DNA of 64,000 nucleotides, from positions 2,545,821-2,609,820 of the forward strand of contig NC_022997.1 in the NCBI RefSeq assembly GCF_000503895.1, given 5' to 3'. The stretch comes from Hyphomicrobium nitrativorans NL23. GTDB lineage: Bacteria > Pseudomonadota > Alphaproteobacteria > Rhizobiales > Hyphomicrobiaceae. Of the stretch, positions 9,013-17,875 are shown piece by piece; the stretch's first letter is position 1, and the number at the start of each line of letters is the position of its first letter. Position numbers and translations under genes: made by a program. Under the pieces are notes generated by a model that was given only the letters and a program-made list of their open reading frames with translations, was not told the origin of the DNA and searched no databases.

Positions 9013-10635
9013 TCAGCTCCTGAGGCCGGGGGCTTCCTGGCCGGTGCGTTCCACGTATTCCGTATAGCCACCGCCGTACTGGTGCACGCCCTCCGGCGTC
9101 AGTTCCAGGACGCGGTTCGAAAGGGCTGCCAGGAAATGCCGGTCGTGCGAGACGAACAGCATCGCCCCCTCGTATTCGGCAAGCGCCTTGATCAGCATTT
9201 CCTTGGTCATAAGATCGAGATGGTTCGTCGGCTCGTCCAGTACAAGGAAGTTCGGCGGATCGAACAGCATTTGCGCCATCACGAGGCGCGCCTTCTCGCC
9301 GCCGGAGAGCACGCGGCATTTCTTTTCGACATCGTCGCCGGAGAACCCGAAGCAACCGGCGAGCGTGCGGAGCGAGCCCTGGCCTGCCTGCGGAAATGCG
9401 TGCTCCAGAGATTCGAAGACCGTGAGATCGCCGTCGAGAAGATCCATGGCGTGCTGGGCGAAATAGCCCATCTTCACGCTGGGACCGATGGACACCGTTC
9501 CTCGATCCGGCTCGGAGGCGCCCGCGATCAGTTTCAGCAACGTGGACTTGCCCGCGCCGTTGATGCCCATCACGCACCAGCGCTCGCGGCGGCGCACCTG
9601 GAAGTCGAAGCCGTCGTAGATGCTGCGGCTGCCGTAACTCTTGTGCACACCTTTGAGCGTCGCCACGTCCTCGCCAGAGCGAGGGGCGGACGGAAATTCG
9701 AACAGAACCGATTGGCGGCGCTTCGGTGGCTCGACACGCTCGATCTTCTCCAGCGTCTTGACGCGGCTCTGCACCTGCGCTGCGTGAGAGGCCCGCGCCT
9801 TGAAGCGCTCGATGAAGCGCAGCTCCTTCGCCAGCATCGCCTGCTGACGGTCGAACTGGGCCTGCTGCTGCTTTTCCTTCTGGGCGCGCTGGCCTTCGTA
9901 GAATTCGTAATCCCCGGAATATGTCGTGAGCACGCCGCCGTCGATCTCGACGATCTTGGTAACGATGCGGTTCATGAACTCGCGGTCGTGCGAGGTCATC
10001 ATCAGCGCGCCCTCGTAGCCCTTCAGGAATTCCTCAAGCCAGATGAGACTTTCGATGTCCAGGTGGTTGCTCGGCTCGTCGAGCAGCATCACGTCGGGGC
10101 GCATGAGAAGAATGCGGGCGAGCGCGACGCGCATCTTCCAGCCGCCCGAGAGATTGCCGACGTCGCCGTCCATCATCTCCTGCGTGAAGGAGAGCCCGTC
10201 GAGCACCTCGCGCGCGCGGCCTTCGAGCGCGTAGCCGCCGAGTTCCTCGAAGCGGCTCTGCACTTCGCCGTAGCGCTCGATGAGCGCCTCCATCTCGTCG
10301 GCGCGGCCGGGGTCGGCGAGGGCTGCTTCCAACCCGGCCAGTTCGGCCGCGATTTCGCTGACGGGGCCCGCGCCATCCATCACTTCGGCGACGGCGCTTT
10401 TGCCTTCCATCTCGCCCACATCCTGGCTGAAGTAGCCGATGGTGGTGTTGCGGTCGACGGAGACCTGGCCCTCGTCCGCCTGGTCCTGCCCGGTGATGAG
10501 GCGGAACAGCGTCGTCTTGCCCGCGCCGTTGGGCCCGACGAGGCCCACCTTCTCGCCACGGAGCAACGCGGCCGACGCCTCGACGAAGAGGATCTGGTGG
10601 CCATTGTGCTTGGAGATGTTGTCGAGATGTATCAT
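9013..10635 (-). CDS. ABC-F family ATPase
   Basis: 540 residues, no membrane segments, two ATPase cassettes: Walker A GPNGAGKTT with LSGGWKMRVALAR and MLLDEPSNHLD, then Walker A GINGAGKST with LSGGEKARLVMAQ and LVLDEPTNHLD. A charged linker (EKQQQAQFDRQQAMLAKELR) joins them, the region that reaches into the ribosomal P/E sites in ABC-F factors. Unlike the product of the uup gene 2.5 kb away it lacks the C-terminal coiled coil, so it belongs to a different ABC-F subgroup (YbiT/YheS-like; subgroup not fixed here). The likely role is translation-associated. Confidence 0.9.
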   Translation of the reverse strand: MIHLDNISKHNGHQILFVEASAALLRGEKVGLVGPNGAGKTTLFRLITGQDQADEGQVSVDRNTTIGYFSQDVGEMEGKSAVAEVMDGAGPVSEIAAELAGLEAALADPGRADEMEALIERYGEVQSRFEELGGYALEGRAREVLDGLSFTQEMMDGDVGNLSGGWKMRVALARILLMRPDVMLLDEPSNHLDIESLIWLEEFLKGYEGALMMTSHDREFMNRIVTKIVEIDGGVLTTYSGDYEFYEGQRAQKEKQQQAQFDRQQAMLAKELRFIERFKARASHAAQVQSRVKTLEKIERVEPPKRRQSVLFEFPSAPRSGEDVATLKGVHKSYGSRSIYDGFDFQVRRRERWCVMGINGAGKSTLLKLIAGASEPDRGTVSIGPSVKMGYFAQHAMDLLDGDLTVFESLEHAFPQAGQGSLRTLAGCFGFSGDDVEKKCRVLSGGEKARLVMAQMLFDPPNFLVLDEPTNHLDLMTKEMLIKALAEYEGAMLFVSHDRHFLAALSNRVLELTPEGVHQYGGGYTEYVERTGQEAPGLRS

Positions 10636-10702
10636 GGGGGGCTTTTACGAGGGGGCGGCGCGCCACCGCAAGAGGCCAAGGGGCGCACCCGATCCGCCGC
10701 GC

Positions 10703-11524
10703 TCAATGGTGCGCCTTGTGCGCCAAGAAGGCCACGAGCGCATCGAGCTCGGCAGCGGGTATCTGTTCGGCGCCAAAGCCCGGCATCTGCTGCCCGGGCC
10801 ACGTGCGCACCGATTTCGGATCGCGGACGAGCGCCCTCAGTCCTGCGGGCGTCATATACTCCATCACCTTCATCGGCCGGCCGAGATCTGGGCCCACGTC
10901 GCCCTCGCCCGCTCCGTTGAGGCGATGGCAGGGCAGGCAATTGCGGATGAAGCTGGCTTGCCCCAGGCGCTCTGCGGCCGTAGCGGGCAGCGCGGGATCG
11001 ACCGCCAGTTGCGGCCAGCGCCGTGCGGGATCCGCAACGCCGGCGATGGCGACGAGCGCGTAGGGCCATTGCTCGCTCCCGATGTTCGAGCGCTCGGGGT
11101 GTTGCCACACGAGGTAGAACGACCCGCCACTCCTGTCCTTGCCCGGCAGGGGCGGCCATGGTGCGGCGGGATCTTCGACCGCAACCCACGCGATGGACCC
11201 GCCTCCGGCCGCACGCCTCACGTCTTCGGCCGGGATCTGGGCGACGAAGCCATCGCTCGCGCGGGGTTCGAGCGTCGCCACGCCTTCGAGCGTTGCTGCG
11301 CCAATCAGCTCCAGCAGCGGTACGGCGCGGTAGGTCATCTCGCGGCGATAGGAGAGATCGTTCGGGACGGTGAGCGACGCCGCGTCGGGCCGTGCGAGCA
11401 GGGCGCCGGCCGTGAAGCGGCGCACGCTGTCGCCGAAGGTCAGCGTCAGCGTGCGTTCGGAGGCTGCGGCGGGTGCCGCCAGCATCCACGCCAACACCAT
11501 GACGAGCAACCGTTCGATCCGCAA
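10703..11524 (-). CDS. Periplasmic c-type cytochrome with an N-terminal accessory domain
   Basis: 273 residues from a TTG start at 11524, chosen because AGGGAG stands 6 bases upstream and the resulting N-terminus is a clean signal peptide (RLLVMVLAWMLAAPAAA). The C-terminal 90 residues are a class I cytochrome c domain with heme motif CLPCH near residue 196 and a likely Met ligand in GQQMPGFG. The N-terminal 160 residues (around YRREMTYRAVPLLELIGAAT and SFYLVWQHPE) vaguely recall the oxidoreductase molybdopterin-binding fold but no cofactor-binding cysteine is visible, so that link is weak. One heme is expected. Electron-transfer partner is not visible nearby. Confidence 0.72.
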   Translation of the reverse strand: MRIERLLVMVLAWMLAAPAAASERTLTLTFGDSVRRFTAGALLARPDAASLTVPNDLSYRREMTYRAVPLLELIGAATLEGVATLEPRASDGFVAQIPAEDVRRAAGGGSIAWVAVEDPAAPWPPLPGKDRSGGSFYLVWQHPERSNIGSEQWPYALVAIAGVADPARRWPQLAVDPALPATAAERLGQASFIRNCLPCHRLNGAGEGDVGPDLGRPMKVMEYMTPAGLRALVRDPKSVRTWPGQQMPGFGAEQIPAAELDALVAFLAHKAHH

Positions 11525-11656
11525 TGCTGGCTCCCTGGTCTCGCGAATGCGCGTGTCACGCGGGACGATATCGCAATTCGGTCTGGGATGCTGTCGGATG
11601 TGTGGCTTCAAAAGAGAAGCGACCGTTGCGTCGTACGATCAGCGGCCGCTTCGGCG

Positions 11657-12022
11657 TTACTTGTTCTCGGGAGCTTCGGGCGTCTGCCCGCCTTCGCTCT
11701 CGCCGGGCTTGCTGGCATGCTGCTGGACCATGCCCTTCTTGCAGCCTTCGTCGAACTCGTCTTTCGTGACGCGGCCGTCGCTGTTCGCGTCGACCATGTC
11801 GAAGTTCGCGACGACGGGCGCGGCCTGTTCGGCCGTCAGATGGTCGGCGTCGTTCGTTGCGTTGTTCCAGGCTTCGTCGCATTGCGCCGCATCGAGGATC
11901 GCACCAGGCCGTCCGGACGGATCGCCGCCCTCGGGCTTTTCTGGAACCGGCGCACCGGCACCGGCGAGCGCTTGCGCGGACGTGAGGGCTGCGATTGCAA
12001 GGGAAGCGAGCAGCGTTTTCAT
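11657..12022 (-). CDS. Secreted EF-hand calcium-binding protein
   Basis: 121 residues with a signal peptide (residues 1-20, KTLLASLAIAALTSAQALA). One canonical EF-hand loop is visible at residues 78-89 (DANSDGRVTKDE, Ca ligands D78, N80, D82, E89). A degenerate partner hand may lie at about 50-65. Two cysteines (C48, C94) could be disulfide-linked. AAAGGAA lies upstream of the ATG. No partner gene suggests a function. Confidence 0.78.
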   Translation of the reverse strand: MKTLLASLAIAALTSAQALAGAGAPVPEKPEGGDPSGRPGAILDAAQCDEAWNNATNDADHLTAEQAAPVVANFDMVDANSDGRVTKDEFDEGCKKGMVQQHASKPGESEGGQTPEAPENK

Positions 12023-12054
12023 TCGGGCGTTCCTTTTTTCTCGTTGTGCTGACG

Positions 12055-12223
12055 CTAGAGCCTGTTCATTTCAATTGAACTCAACGCAGTCCCTCCCCCT
12101 TGTGGGGGAGGTTAGGAGGGGGGATTCCAAACCGTTCGCTGTCGGGGTTCCCCCCACCCCTGCCCCCTCCCCACAAGGGGGAGGGGAAAAAACGCGAGCC
12201 CATCGGACTTGAACGTGCTCTAG
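12055..12223. repeat. Composite palindromic repeat (REP-like) with nested arms
   Basis: The outer ends are near-inverted: CTAGAGCcTGTTC (12055-12067) and GAACgTGCTCTAG (12211-12223). Inside, a CCTCCCCCTTGTGGGGGAGG unit (12092-12111) is mirrored by CCTCCCCACAAGGGGGAGG (12166-12184), so the element can form one long hairpin or two small ones. A third palindrome TTCAATTGAA lies at 12069-12078. The CCTCCCC...CAAGGGGGAGG unit is a familiar dispersed repeat of alphaproteobacterial intergenic DNA; copy number cannot be checked in one window. Confidence 0.7.
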
Positions 12224-12383
12224 CTGGAAGGCCTCGGACGGGCCCTTCGTTCCGCGCAATCACGCGTATCGGAGAGATCGGGAATTATTCGCGCGCGACG
12301 AGGGAAAATCGCATCTTTGGGGTGCCCTCGTAAGCTTCGTGCACGCCTCTCTCCGTAGCCTGACCTCGAAACAGGAGGCGATC

Positions 12384-12791
12384 ATGCGCATCAGCGAGAC
12401 AACTTTCCCTTCGCTCGCGCCGCCCGACGCGAGCGCAAGGGGCACGTCCGCCGATGCGCGGGATTTCGGCGCGAGGCTCCTCGACCCGGCCGAGACACGT
12501 GAAAAGTCGACAGGCAGCCTCTGGCCGGATGGTCAGAAAGATCCGATCCGGTCGGCCAACGAAGCTCTCGCGCAGGAGTTTCTCGATTGGGCGCAGAAAA
12601 CGCCCGCAGAAAAAATTCGCGAGCGCATCCTGAAAGCCAGGGGCCTGGACGAAGAGGGCCTTCGAGAGCTTCCCAAGGCCGAGCGTGACGCAATCGAGGA
12701 CGAGATCCGCGCGGCGGTGAAACAGGCCTTCGGCGTTCAGGACGACAGCGGCGCGGACGCCGAGATGCCCAAGACCGCAGCGGCGGTGTAG
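12384..12791 (+). CDS. Conserved hypothetical protein, charged, alphaproteobacterial type
   Basis: 135 residues, mostly hydrophilic with no signal peptide. The C-terminal half carries a helical segment, KIRERILKARGLDEEGLREL followed by ERDAIEDEIRAAVKQ, which recurs in unrelated-looking alphaproteobacterial hypothetical proteins. The start is fixed by a perfect AGGAGG (12373-12378) 5 bases before the ATG. No function can be assigned. Confidence 0.75.
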   Translation: MRISETTFPSLAPPDASARGTSADARDFGARLLDPAETREKSTGSLWPDGQKDPIRSANEALAQEFLDWAQKTPAEKIRERILKARGLDEEGLRELPKAERDAIEDEIRAAVKQAFGVQDDSGADAEMPKTAAAV

Positions 12792-12798
12792 GTTCGTC

Positions 12799-14787
12799 TC
12801 ACGTGCCTACGCTGGCTTCGCCCGCCACTCCGTTGCTGCGCAAATCAGGCGCGGTCGCTTCGTCCTTTAAGGACGCCAGCGCCTCATCCAGCGTCATCAC
12901 CGTCTGGGCTTGGGAGCCGAGGCGGCGGATGGAGACTTTGCGTTCTTCGGCTTCGCGCTTGCCGACGACGACGATCACCGGGACCTTCGCGAGGCTGTGC
13001 TCGCGGACCTTGTAGTTGATCTTTTCGTTGCGGAGATCGCTGTCCACGCGCAGGCCTGCCGCGCGCAACTCAGCCACCACGTCGAGCGCGTACTCGTTCG
13101 CATCCGACACGATGGGCGCGACGACGGCCTGCAAGGGCGCAAGCCACAGCGGGAAGTGGCCCGCAAAGTTCTCGATCAGGATGCCCGTGAAGCGTTCGAG
13201 CGAGCCGAACATCGCGCGGTGAATCATCACCGGCGTTTTCTTCTCCGAGTTCTCGTCGATGTAGAACGCGCCGAGGCGGCCCGCGAGGTTGAAGTCCACC
13301 TGCGTGGTGCCGCACTGCCATTCGCGGCCGATGGCGTCGCGCAGCACGTATTCGAGCTTCGGTCCGTAGAACGCGCCCTCGCCCGGCTGCAGCGCCGTTT
13401 TCACGCGACCGTTCGAGGCGCGTTTCACTTCCTCCAGCACGTCGGAAAGTGCGGCTTCCGCCTTGTCCCACAACTCGTCGGAGCCGACGCGCTTTTCAGG
13501 CCGCGTCGAGAGCTTGATGAAGATGTCCTCGAAGCCGAAGTCCTTATAGATCGCGAGCATGAGGTCGTTGATCTTGAGGCACTCGTCCTTGATCTGATCC
13601 TCGGTGCAGAAGATGTGCGCGTCGTCCTGCGTGAAGTGGCGCACGCGCAAAAGCCCGTGCAGCGCGCCCGACGGCTCGTAGCGGTGAACTTTACCGAACT
13701 CGGCGATCTTGAGCGGCAGGTCGCGATAGCTCTTGAGGCCGTGCTTGAAGATCTGCACGTGGCCGGGGCAGTTCATCGGCTTGCAGCAGAACACGCGCTC
13801 GTCGGGGAGCGTGGTCGTAAACATGTTCTCGCCGTAGTTTTCCCAGTGGCCGCTGAGCTCCCAGAAGTGCTTCTCCATCATGTCGGGAGAGTTCACTTCC
13901 GTGTAGCCCGCACGCTGTTGGGCGCGACGCATGTAGCCGATCAGCGTCTGGAACAGCGTCCAGCCCTTCGGGTGCCAGAAGACGGAGCCCGGCGCTTCCT
14001 CCTGGAAGTGGAACAGGTCCATCTCGCGGCCGAGGCGGCGGTGGTCGCGCTTCTCGGCTTCCTCGATCTGGTGGAGGTAGGCCTTGAGCTCATCCTCGGT
14101 GGCCCAGGCGGTGCCGTAAATGCGCTGAAGCTGCGGCTTCGTGCTGTCTCCGCGCCAATAGGCGCCCGCAAACTTCATCAGCTTGAAGGCTTTGCCGATT
14201 GCGCCCGTGGACGTCATGTGCGGTCCACGGCAGAGGTCGAGCCATTCGCCCTGTTTGTAGATCTTGAGGTCCTCGCCCTCGGGAATCGCGTCCACAAGTT
14301 CGATCTTGAACAGCTCGCCCTTGTCGCGGAAGAAGCGCTTGGCGTCGTCGCGCGACCAGAATTCCTTCGTGAACGGCGCGTTCTTGGCGATGATCTCGCC
14401 CATCTTCTTTTCGATCTTCGGGATGTCGTCGGGTTCGAACGGCTCGGCCTTGGCGAAGTCGTAGAAGAAGCCGTTGTCGATGACGGGGCCGATGGTGACC
14501 TGCGTGCCGGGCCATAGGGCCTGCACGGCCTCGGCCATGACGTGGGCCGCGTCGTGGCGGATCAGCTCCAGCGCTTCCGGGTCGGTGCGCGCGACGAACT
14601 TGATCTCGGCGTCTTGCTTGATGGGGTCGGCGAGGTCGGAGAGCACCCCGTTGAGGGTCATCGCAACCGTGCGCTTGGCGAGGGAAGGCGAAATCGACTT
14701 TGCGATCTCAAGACCTGACGTTCCTGCGGCGACCTGGCGGCTCTTGCCGTCTGGGAACGTGATCGTAATTTCGGATGCTTCCGACAT
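12799..14787 (-). CDS. thrS: Threonyl-tRNA synthetase
   Basis: 662 residues, full length. Domains in order: TGS (about 1-65, [13 protein letters not shown]), editing/SAD domain with the HxxxH-type motif ([12 protein letters not shown]), class II catalytic core with motif 2 ([14 protein letters not shown]) and the zinc-binding cysteine in KPMNCPGH, and a C-terminal anticodon-binding domain ([20 protein letters not shown]). It charges tRNA-Thr in the cytoplasm. The start at 14787 has GAGAGGAG about 8 bases upstream; a longer in-frame start at 14805 is less likely. Confidence 0.97.
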   Translation of the reverse strand: MSEASEITITFPDGKSRQVAAGTSGLEIAKSISPSLAKRTVAMTLNGVLSDLADPIKQDAEIKFVARTDPEALELIRHDAAHVMAEAVQALWPGTQVTIGPVIDNGFFYDFAKAEPFEPDDIPKIEKKMGEIIAKNAPFTKEFWSRDDAKRFFRDKGELFKIELVDAIPEGEDLKIYKQGEWLDLCRGPHMTSTGAIGKAFKLMKFAGAYWRGDSTKPQLQRIYGTAWATEDELKAYLHQIEEAEKRDHRRLGREMDLFHFQEEAPGSVFWHPKGWTLFQTLIGYMRRAQQRAGYTEVNSPDMMEKHFWELSGHWENYGENMFTTTLPDERVFCCKPMNCPGHVQIFKHGLKSYRDLPLKIAEFGKVHRYEPSGALHGLLRVRHFTQDDAHIFCTEDQIKDECLKINDLMLAIYKDFGFEDIFIKLSTRPEKRVGSDELWDKAEAALSDVLEEVKRASNGRVKTALQPGEGAFYGPKLEYVLRDAIGREWQCGTTQVDFNLAGRLGAFYIDENSEKKTPVMIHRAMFGSLERFTGILIENFAGHFPLWLAPLQAVVAPIVSDANEYALDVVAELRAAGLRVDSDLRNEKINYKVREHSLAKVPVIVVVGKREAEERKVSIRRLGSQAQTVMTLDEALASLKDEATAPDLRSNGVAGEASVGT

Positions 14788-14883
14788 AGGTTCGGCTCCT
14801 CTCACTCGCGGCTTACCGATCCGCGTAAGATTATGGAGCCGCTTCCTTCCTCGGAAACGGGCGCCGAGTCAAGCGGGCTGCCT

Positions 14884-16251
14884 TCAGTGGGCTCCGAGCT
14901 TGGCCAGACCCGCTTTGCTGTCCGCATAGGCCGGATCGATGGCGAGCGCCGCGCGAAAATCGCGGATCGCGGCCTCGCGGTCGCCGAGGGCTGCATGGAT
15001 GTGAGCGCGCGTGTCCCATGCGTAGGCCTGCTTCGCGAGGAGCCGCACGGCGGCATCCGCATCGGGCAGCGCGTCGCGTGCGCGCCCCATGCGATAGTAG
15101 GTCCAGGCGCGATTGTTGAGAGCCTCGCCGTTGCGCGCGTCGCGCCGGATGGCCTCGGAGTAGTCCGCAATCGCGGCGTCGAAGTTCTGCTTCTTGTAAA
15201 GCACGGTGCCGCGAAGCGCGTAAGCGGCCGGCGTCGGCGCAATCGAAAGCGCGGTCGTGATGCTCGACAGCGCGCGGTCGAAGTCGCCGCGATCGCGCAG
15301 CGCCTTGCCTTGGCGCAGGTGGAACTCCGCAAGCTCGGCGTCCTGCGCCAGTCCGCTGTCGATGAGAAGCTGGCAGCCTTCGATGGCCTTCGACGGTTCG
15401 CCGCCTTCGCAATCACGCCAGGCATTCGGCAGCATCTTCCTGGCCGATAACACGGCCGAGGGGTTGGGTGCGTGCGCGGGCTTGAAGACGAGCGTCCCGC
15501 TCGGACGTGCGTCTGCGGGCGGCGTGGATGCAGCGGTGACATCGGCGCTCGACGGCCCGGGGAGAGGCAGGCCCGCTTCAGCAGGCCCATCGGCAGACGG
15601 CTCAGGTGCAGGCTCCGAACGCGGGAGGACGAGCCACGCCAACGCGCCGATCAGGAGCGCTGCCGCAACGGACGCGGCATGTTTCGGCGCGACACTCCAT
15701 TGCGGAAGCGCCCGTTTCCGACGGGCTGGCTCAGCACTCCCGACAGCGACGCGATAGGTCGCGGGCGCCAAGCCGTCGAGCGCGGCGCCATCGGGCGTGA
15801 CCGGCTGAAACGCGAGATGCAGCTTGCCCGCCACGGCCTCGCGCAACGATTGGGACACGCAGAGGCCGCCGGGGGCTGCGAGGTCGGCGAGGGCGCGGAC
15901 GGCAGCGTGCGTTTCCGGCGGCACCTCGCCCTCGCCTGCCGGGACCTCGGCAATGGCGATGCCGATCCGTACGTCCATTCGCTCGGTGAGAGACAGCGCC
16001 TTGTTGCGCGCCCGCAGGGTCTCCTGCATGTCGACGGCAGCGCGCATCACCGCGACTGCGCTTTGGAAGGCTGCGATCAGCGCGCCTTCATCGCTCGCCG
16101 TCAGCATCTCGCCGCCGCCGTGGGCGACGACATCGCGAACGACGGCGCGGTAGGAGTCGAGGCGCACCGGAGCGCCGGGGTCGTCCGCGCTACCGGACGA
16201 ACGCGCGGCGGCGATGTCGGCCATCAGGACGGCTCTGATCTTGCGCTTCAA
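14884..16251 (-). CDS. Degenerate class III cyclase homology domain with TPR repeats
   Basis: 455 residues. The N-terminal 170 residues match a class III adenylate/guanylate cyclase fold: both metal-site aspartates may be present (MADIAAAR and ASDEGALIAAF) and the family tail LAAPGGLCVSQSLREAVAGK is clear. The catalytic Asn-x-x-x-Arg helix (usually GDGVNIAARL) is replaced by PPETHAAVRALADL, so activity is doubtful. A single transmembrane helix follows at about 193-212 (AASVAAALLIGALAWLVLP), then a proline-rich linker and three or four TPR units to the C-terminus. The start appears to be TTG with GAGGAC upstream. It is likely a sensor or scaffold. Confidence 0.75.
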   Translation of the reverse strand: MKRKIRAVLMADIAAARSSGSADDPGAPVRLDSYRAVVRDVVAHGGGEMLTASDEGALIAAFQSAVAVMRAAVDMQETLRARNKALSLTERMDVRIGIAIAEVPAGEGEVPPETHAAVRALADLAAPGGLCVSQSLREAVAGKLHLAFQPVTPDGAALDGLAPATYRVAVGSAEPARRKRALPQWSVAPKHAASVAAALLIGALAWLVLPRSEPAPEPSADGPAEAGLPLPGPSSADVTAASTPPADARPSGTLVFKPAHAPNPSAVLSARKMLPNAWRDCEGGEPSKAIEGCQLLIDSGLAQDAELAEFHLRQGKALRDRGDFDRALSSITTALSIAPTPAAYALRGTVLYKKQNFDAAIADYSEAIRRDARNGEALNNRAWTYYRMGRARDALPDADAAVRLLAKQAYAWDTRAHIHAALGDREAAIRDFRAALAIDPAYADSKAGLAKLGAH

Positions 16252-16374
16252 CGGTTCGTCCTCGAAGGGCGTCCGGGCTCAGAAGCCGCGACGTGCCGGC
16301 CTCTCAAGCCTCTTCACTCTCGGGCACCCTAACATGGCGAACGCCCGATGCCGTCGCCTCCGACGAGGATACCG

Positions 16375-16680
16375 CTAAGAGATCTCGGAGGGCGGGACAC
16401 TCCGCTTGCGGCTCCAGCGGCCGTAGCGCCAGGGGGCAAACGTGTGCTGCTCACCCTGAATGTCGGGGACGGGATCGTAGCCGGAGCTGCCCCAAGGATG
16501 ACACCGAGAAAGGCGGGATGCCGTGAGCCACAGGCCGCGCCATGCGCCGTTCTTCTCGATGGAGCCGATGGCGTATTCCGAACAGGTGGGCAGATGCCGG
16601 CATTCAAGCCCCATCAGCGGCTTTAGTGTCCAGCGATACGCGTGAATAGGGGCTTGGAGCAGCCGCTTGGTCCAACTCAT
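16375..16680 (-). CDS. yidD: Membrane protein insertion efficiency factor YidD
   Basis: 101 residues with the family core PTCSEYAIGSIEKNGAWRGL and SRLSRCHPWGSSGYDPVP, including the conserved cysteines. An N-terminal amphipathic helix (LLQAPIHAYRWTLKPLMG) fits membrane association. YidD assists YidC-dependent membrane protein insertion. It sits 1 base after the Fe-S scaffold gene, an arrangement I recall from other Rhizobiales. Confidence 0.94.
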   Translation of the reverse strand: MSWTKRLLQAPIHAYRWTLKPLMGLECRHLPTCSEYAIGSIEKNGAWRGLWLTASRLSRCHPWGSSGYDPVPDIQGEQHTFAPWRYGRWSRKRSVPPSEIS

Positions 16681-16681
16681 G

Positions 16682-17179
16682 TCAGCACGCCCTCGCCTCG
16701 TCCGCGTTCTCAGGCCTCGACACCCGGCCTTGGCGTGGCCGCTCCGCGTTTCGCCTCGACCTCGTCGAGCGCCCGCTCCACCGCCTCGAATACGAGCAGC
16801 GTGGAAGCGTGGCGGTGGGGATAGTCCTTGACGGGCTCCAGCAGGCCGAGATCGGCCCAGCGCCCCTCCGGCCGGGGCCGCCCTCCTTCAGCATGCGCCG
16901 CATGGCGTCGGCCACGGCGCGGAACTCCGCTTCGCTCGTGCCCACGATTTCACGCCCGACAATGGCCGCGGAGGCCTGACCCAGGAGACATGCCTTCACC
17001 GATTGACCGAAGTCCGCGATGCGGTTGCTGTCGAGTTTGATCTCCACCTCGACGGTCGAACCGCAGAGCTTGGAGTGGGCGCGCGCCGCGGCATCGGGAC
17101 GATCGAGGGGCACGGCGCGCGGCATGGCCGCCGCCAGCTCGAAAATCCTCTGGTTGTAGATGTCGTCGAGATCCGCCAT
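16682..17179 (-). CDS. NifU/IscU-like iron-sulfur scaffold protein, C-terminus frameshifted
   Basis: The first 105 residues are a good SufU/IscU-like scaffold (SKLCGSTVEVEIKLDSNRIA, SVKACLLGQASAAIVGREIV). After MLKEGG the translation turns into Arg/Ser-rich nonsense. One extra C inserted in the minus-strand GGCCCCGG run (window 16872-16879) restores GRWADLGLLEPVKDYPHRHA and STLLVFEAVERALDEVEAKR, a convincing family C-terminus that ends at a TGA at 16710-16712. The intended gene is therefore about 16710-17179 with a 1-base deletion. Either a sequencing/assembly error or a true mutation would explain this. The two N-terminal cysteines are intact. The gene is divergent from hisI and runs into yidD. 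Confidence 0.8.
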   Translation of the reverse strand: MADLDDIYNQRIFELAAAMPRAVPLDRPDAAARAHSKLCGSTVEVEIKLDSNRIADFGQSVKACLLGQASAAIVGREIVGTSEAEFRAVADAMRRMLKEGGPGRRGAGPISACWSPSRTIPTATLPRCSYSRRWSGRSTRSRRNAERPRQGRVSRPENADEARAC

Positions 17180-17295
17180 GGGTTTCCCGTCAGATGCCTT
17201 TTTCGTGCCGCACGACCGGAGGCATAGGGCTCCCGGCCGTCCTGGTCTATATATATGCCGTCTGAGCCAGCCGTTCGAGTTGCATCGGAATACTC

Positions 17296-17721
17296 ATGAT
17301 CGACACATCCCCTTCACCCCCTGCGCGCAACGCCGCAAAGGCCGAAGTCGAGCAGGGCGCGCGCTTTCTGCCGAAGCTCGACAGCGATGGCCTGATCGGC
17401 GCAGTCGTCACCGATTACGACACAGGTACGGTGCTGATGTTCGCTTGGATGAACGAGACGGCGCTGAAACTGACGTTCGAGACCGGAATCGTGCATTTCT
17501 GGAGCCGCTCGCGGGCACGGCTTTGGAAGAAGGGCGAAGAGAGCGGCAATACTCTGCACCTGCGCGAGGCCCGCGTCGATTGCGATCAGGACATGCTTTG
17601 GATTCGCGCCGATGTCGCGGGCGCGGGCGTGGCGTGCCACACGGGCGCGCATTCCTGCTTCTATCGGACGATTTCGACGGATGCCGACGGCACGCTCGTT
17701 CTTACGCGCGACGAGATTTAA
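17296..17721 (+). CDS. hisI: Phosphoribosyl-AMP cyclohydrolase
   Basis: 141 residues, full length for a monofunctional HisI without the HisE pyrophosphatase domain. Conserved motifs are LMFAWMNETALKLT, HFWSRSRARLWKKGEESGN, the metal/catalytic aspartate cluster VDCDQDMLW and the C-terminal zinc cysteines in GVACHTGAHSCFY. It opens the phosphoribosyl-AMP ring in histidine biosynthesis. No other his gene is in the window. Confidence 0.96.
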   Translation: MIDTSPSPPARNAAKAEVEQGARFLPKLDSDGLIGAVVTDYDTGTVLMFAWMNETALKLTFETGIVHFWSRSRARLWKKGEESGNTLHLREARVDCDQDMLWIRADVAGAGVACHTGAHSCFYRTISTDADGTLVLTRDEI

Positions 17722-17875
17722 CCCAGTCTCGCCCTCGGTAGGGGGCCTTTAATCCGCATCTGATAGGCTCCACCTATGATGGAGGGAGTGTTCGTCGCCT
17801 TCCGCGGCGGGTCCCAAGGGAGACATCATCGCCGGCCTCGCCCTCTGGGGGAAGGGCTGGAGGAATGGAGGCCCC

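Noticed and set aside
12100-12333. Short coding frames across the CCTCCCC repeats
   Set aside because: They translate the repeat DNA itself and have no start signals.
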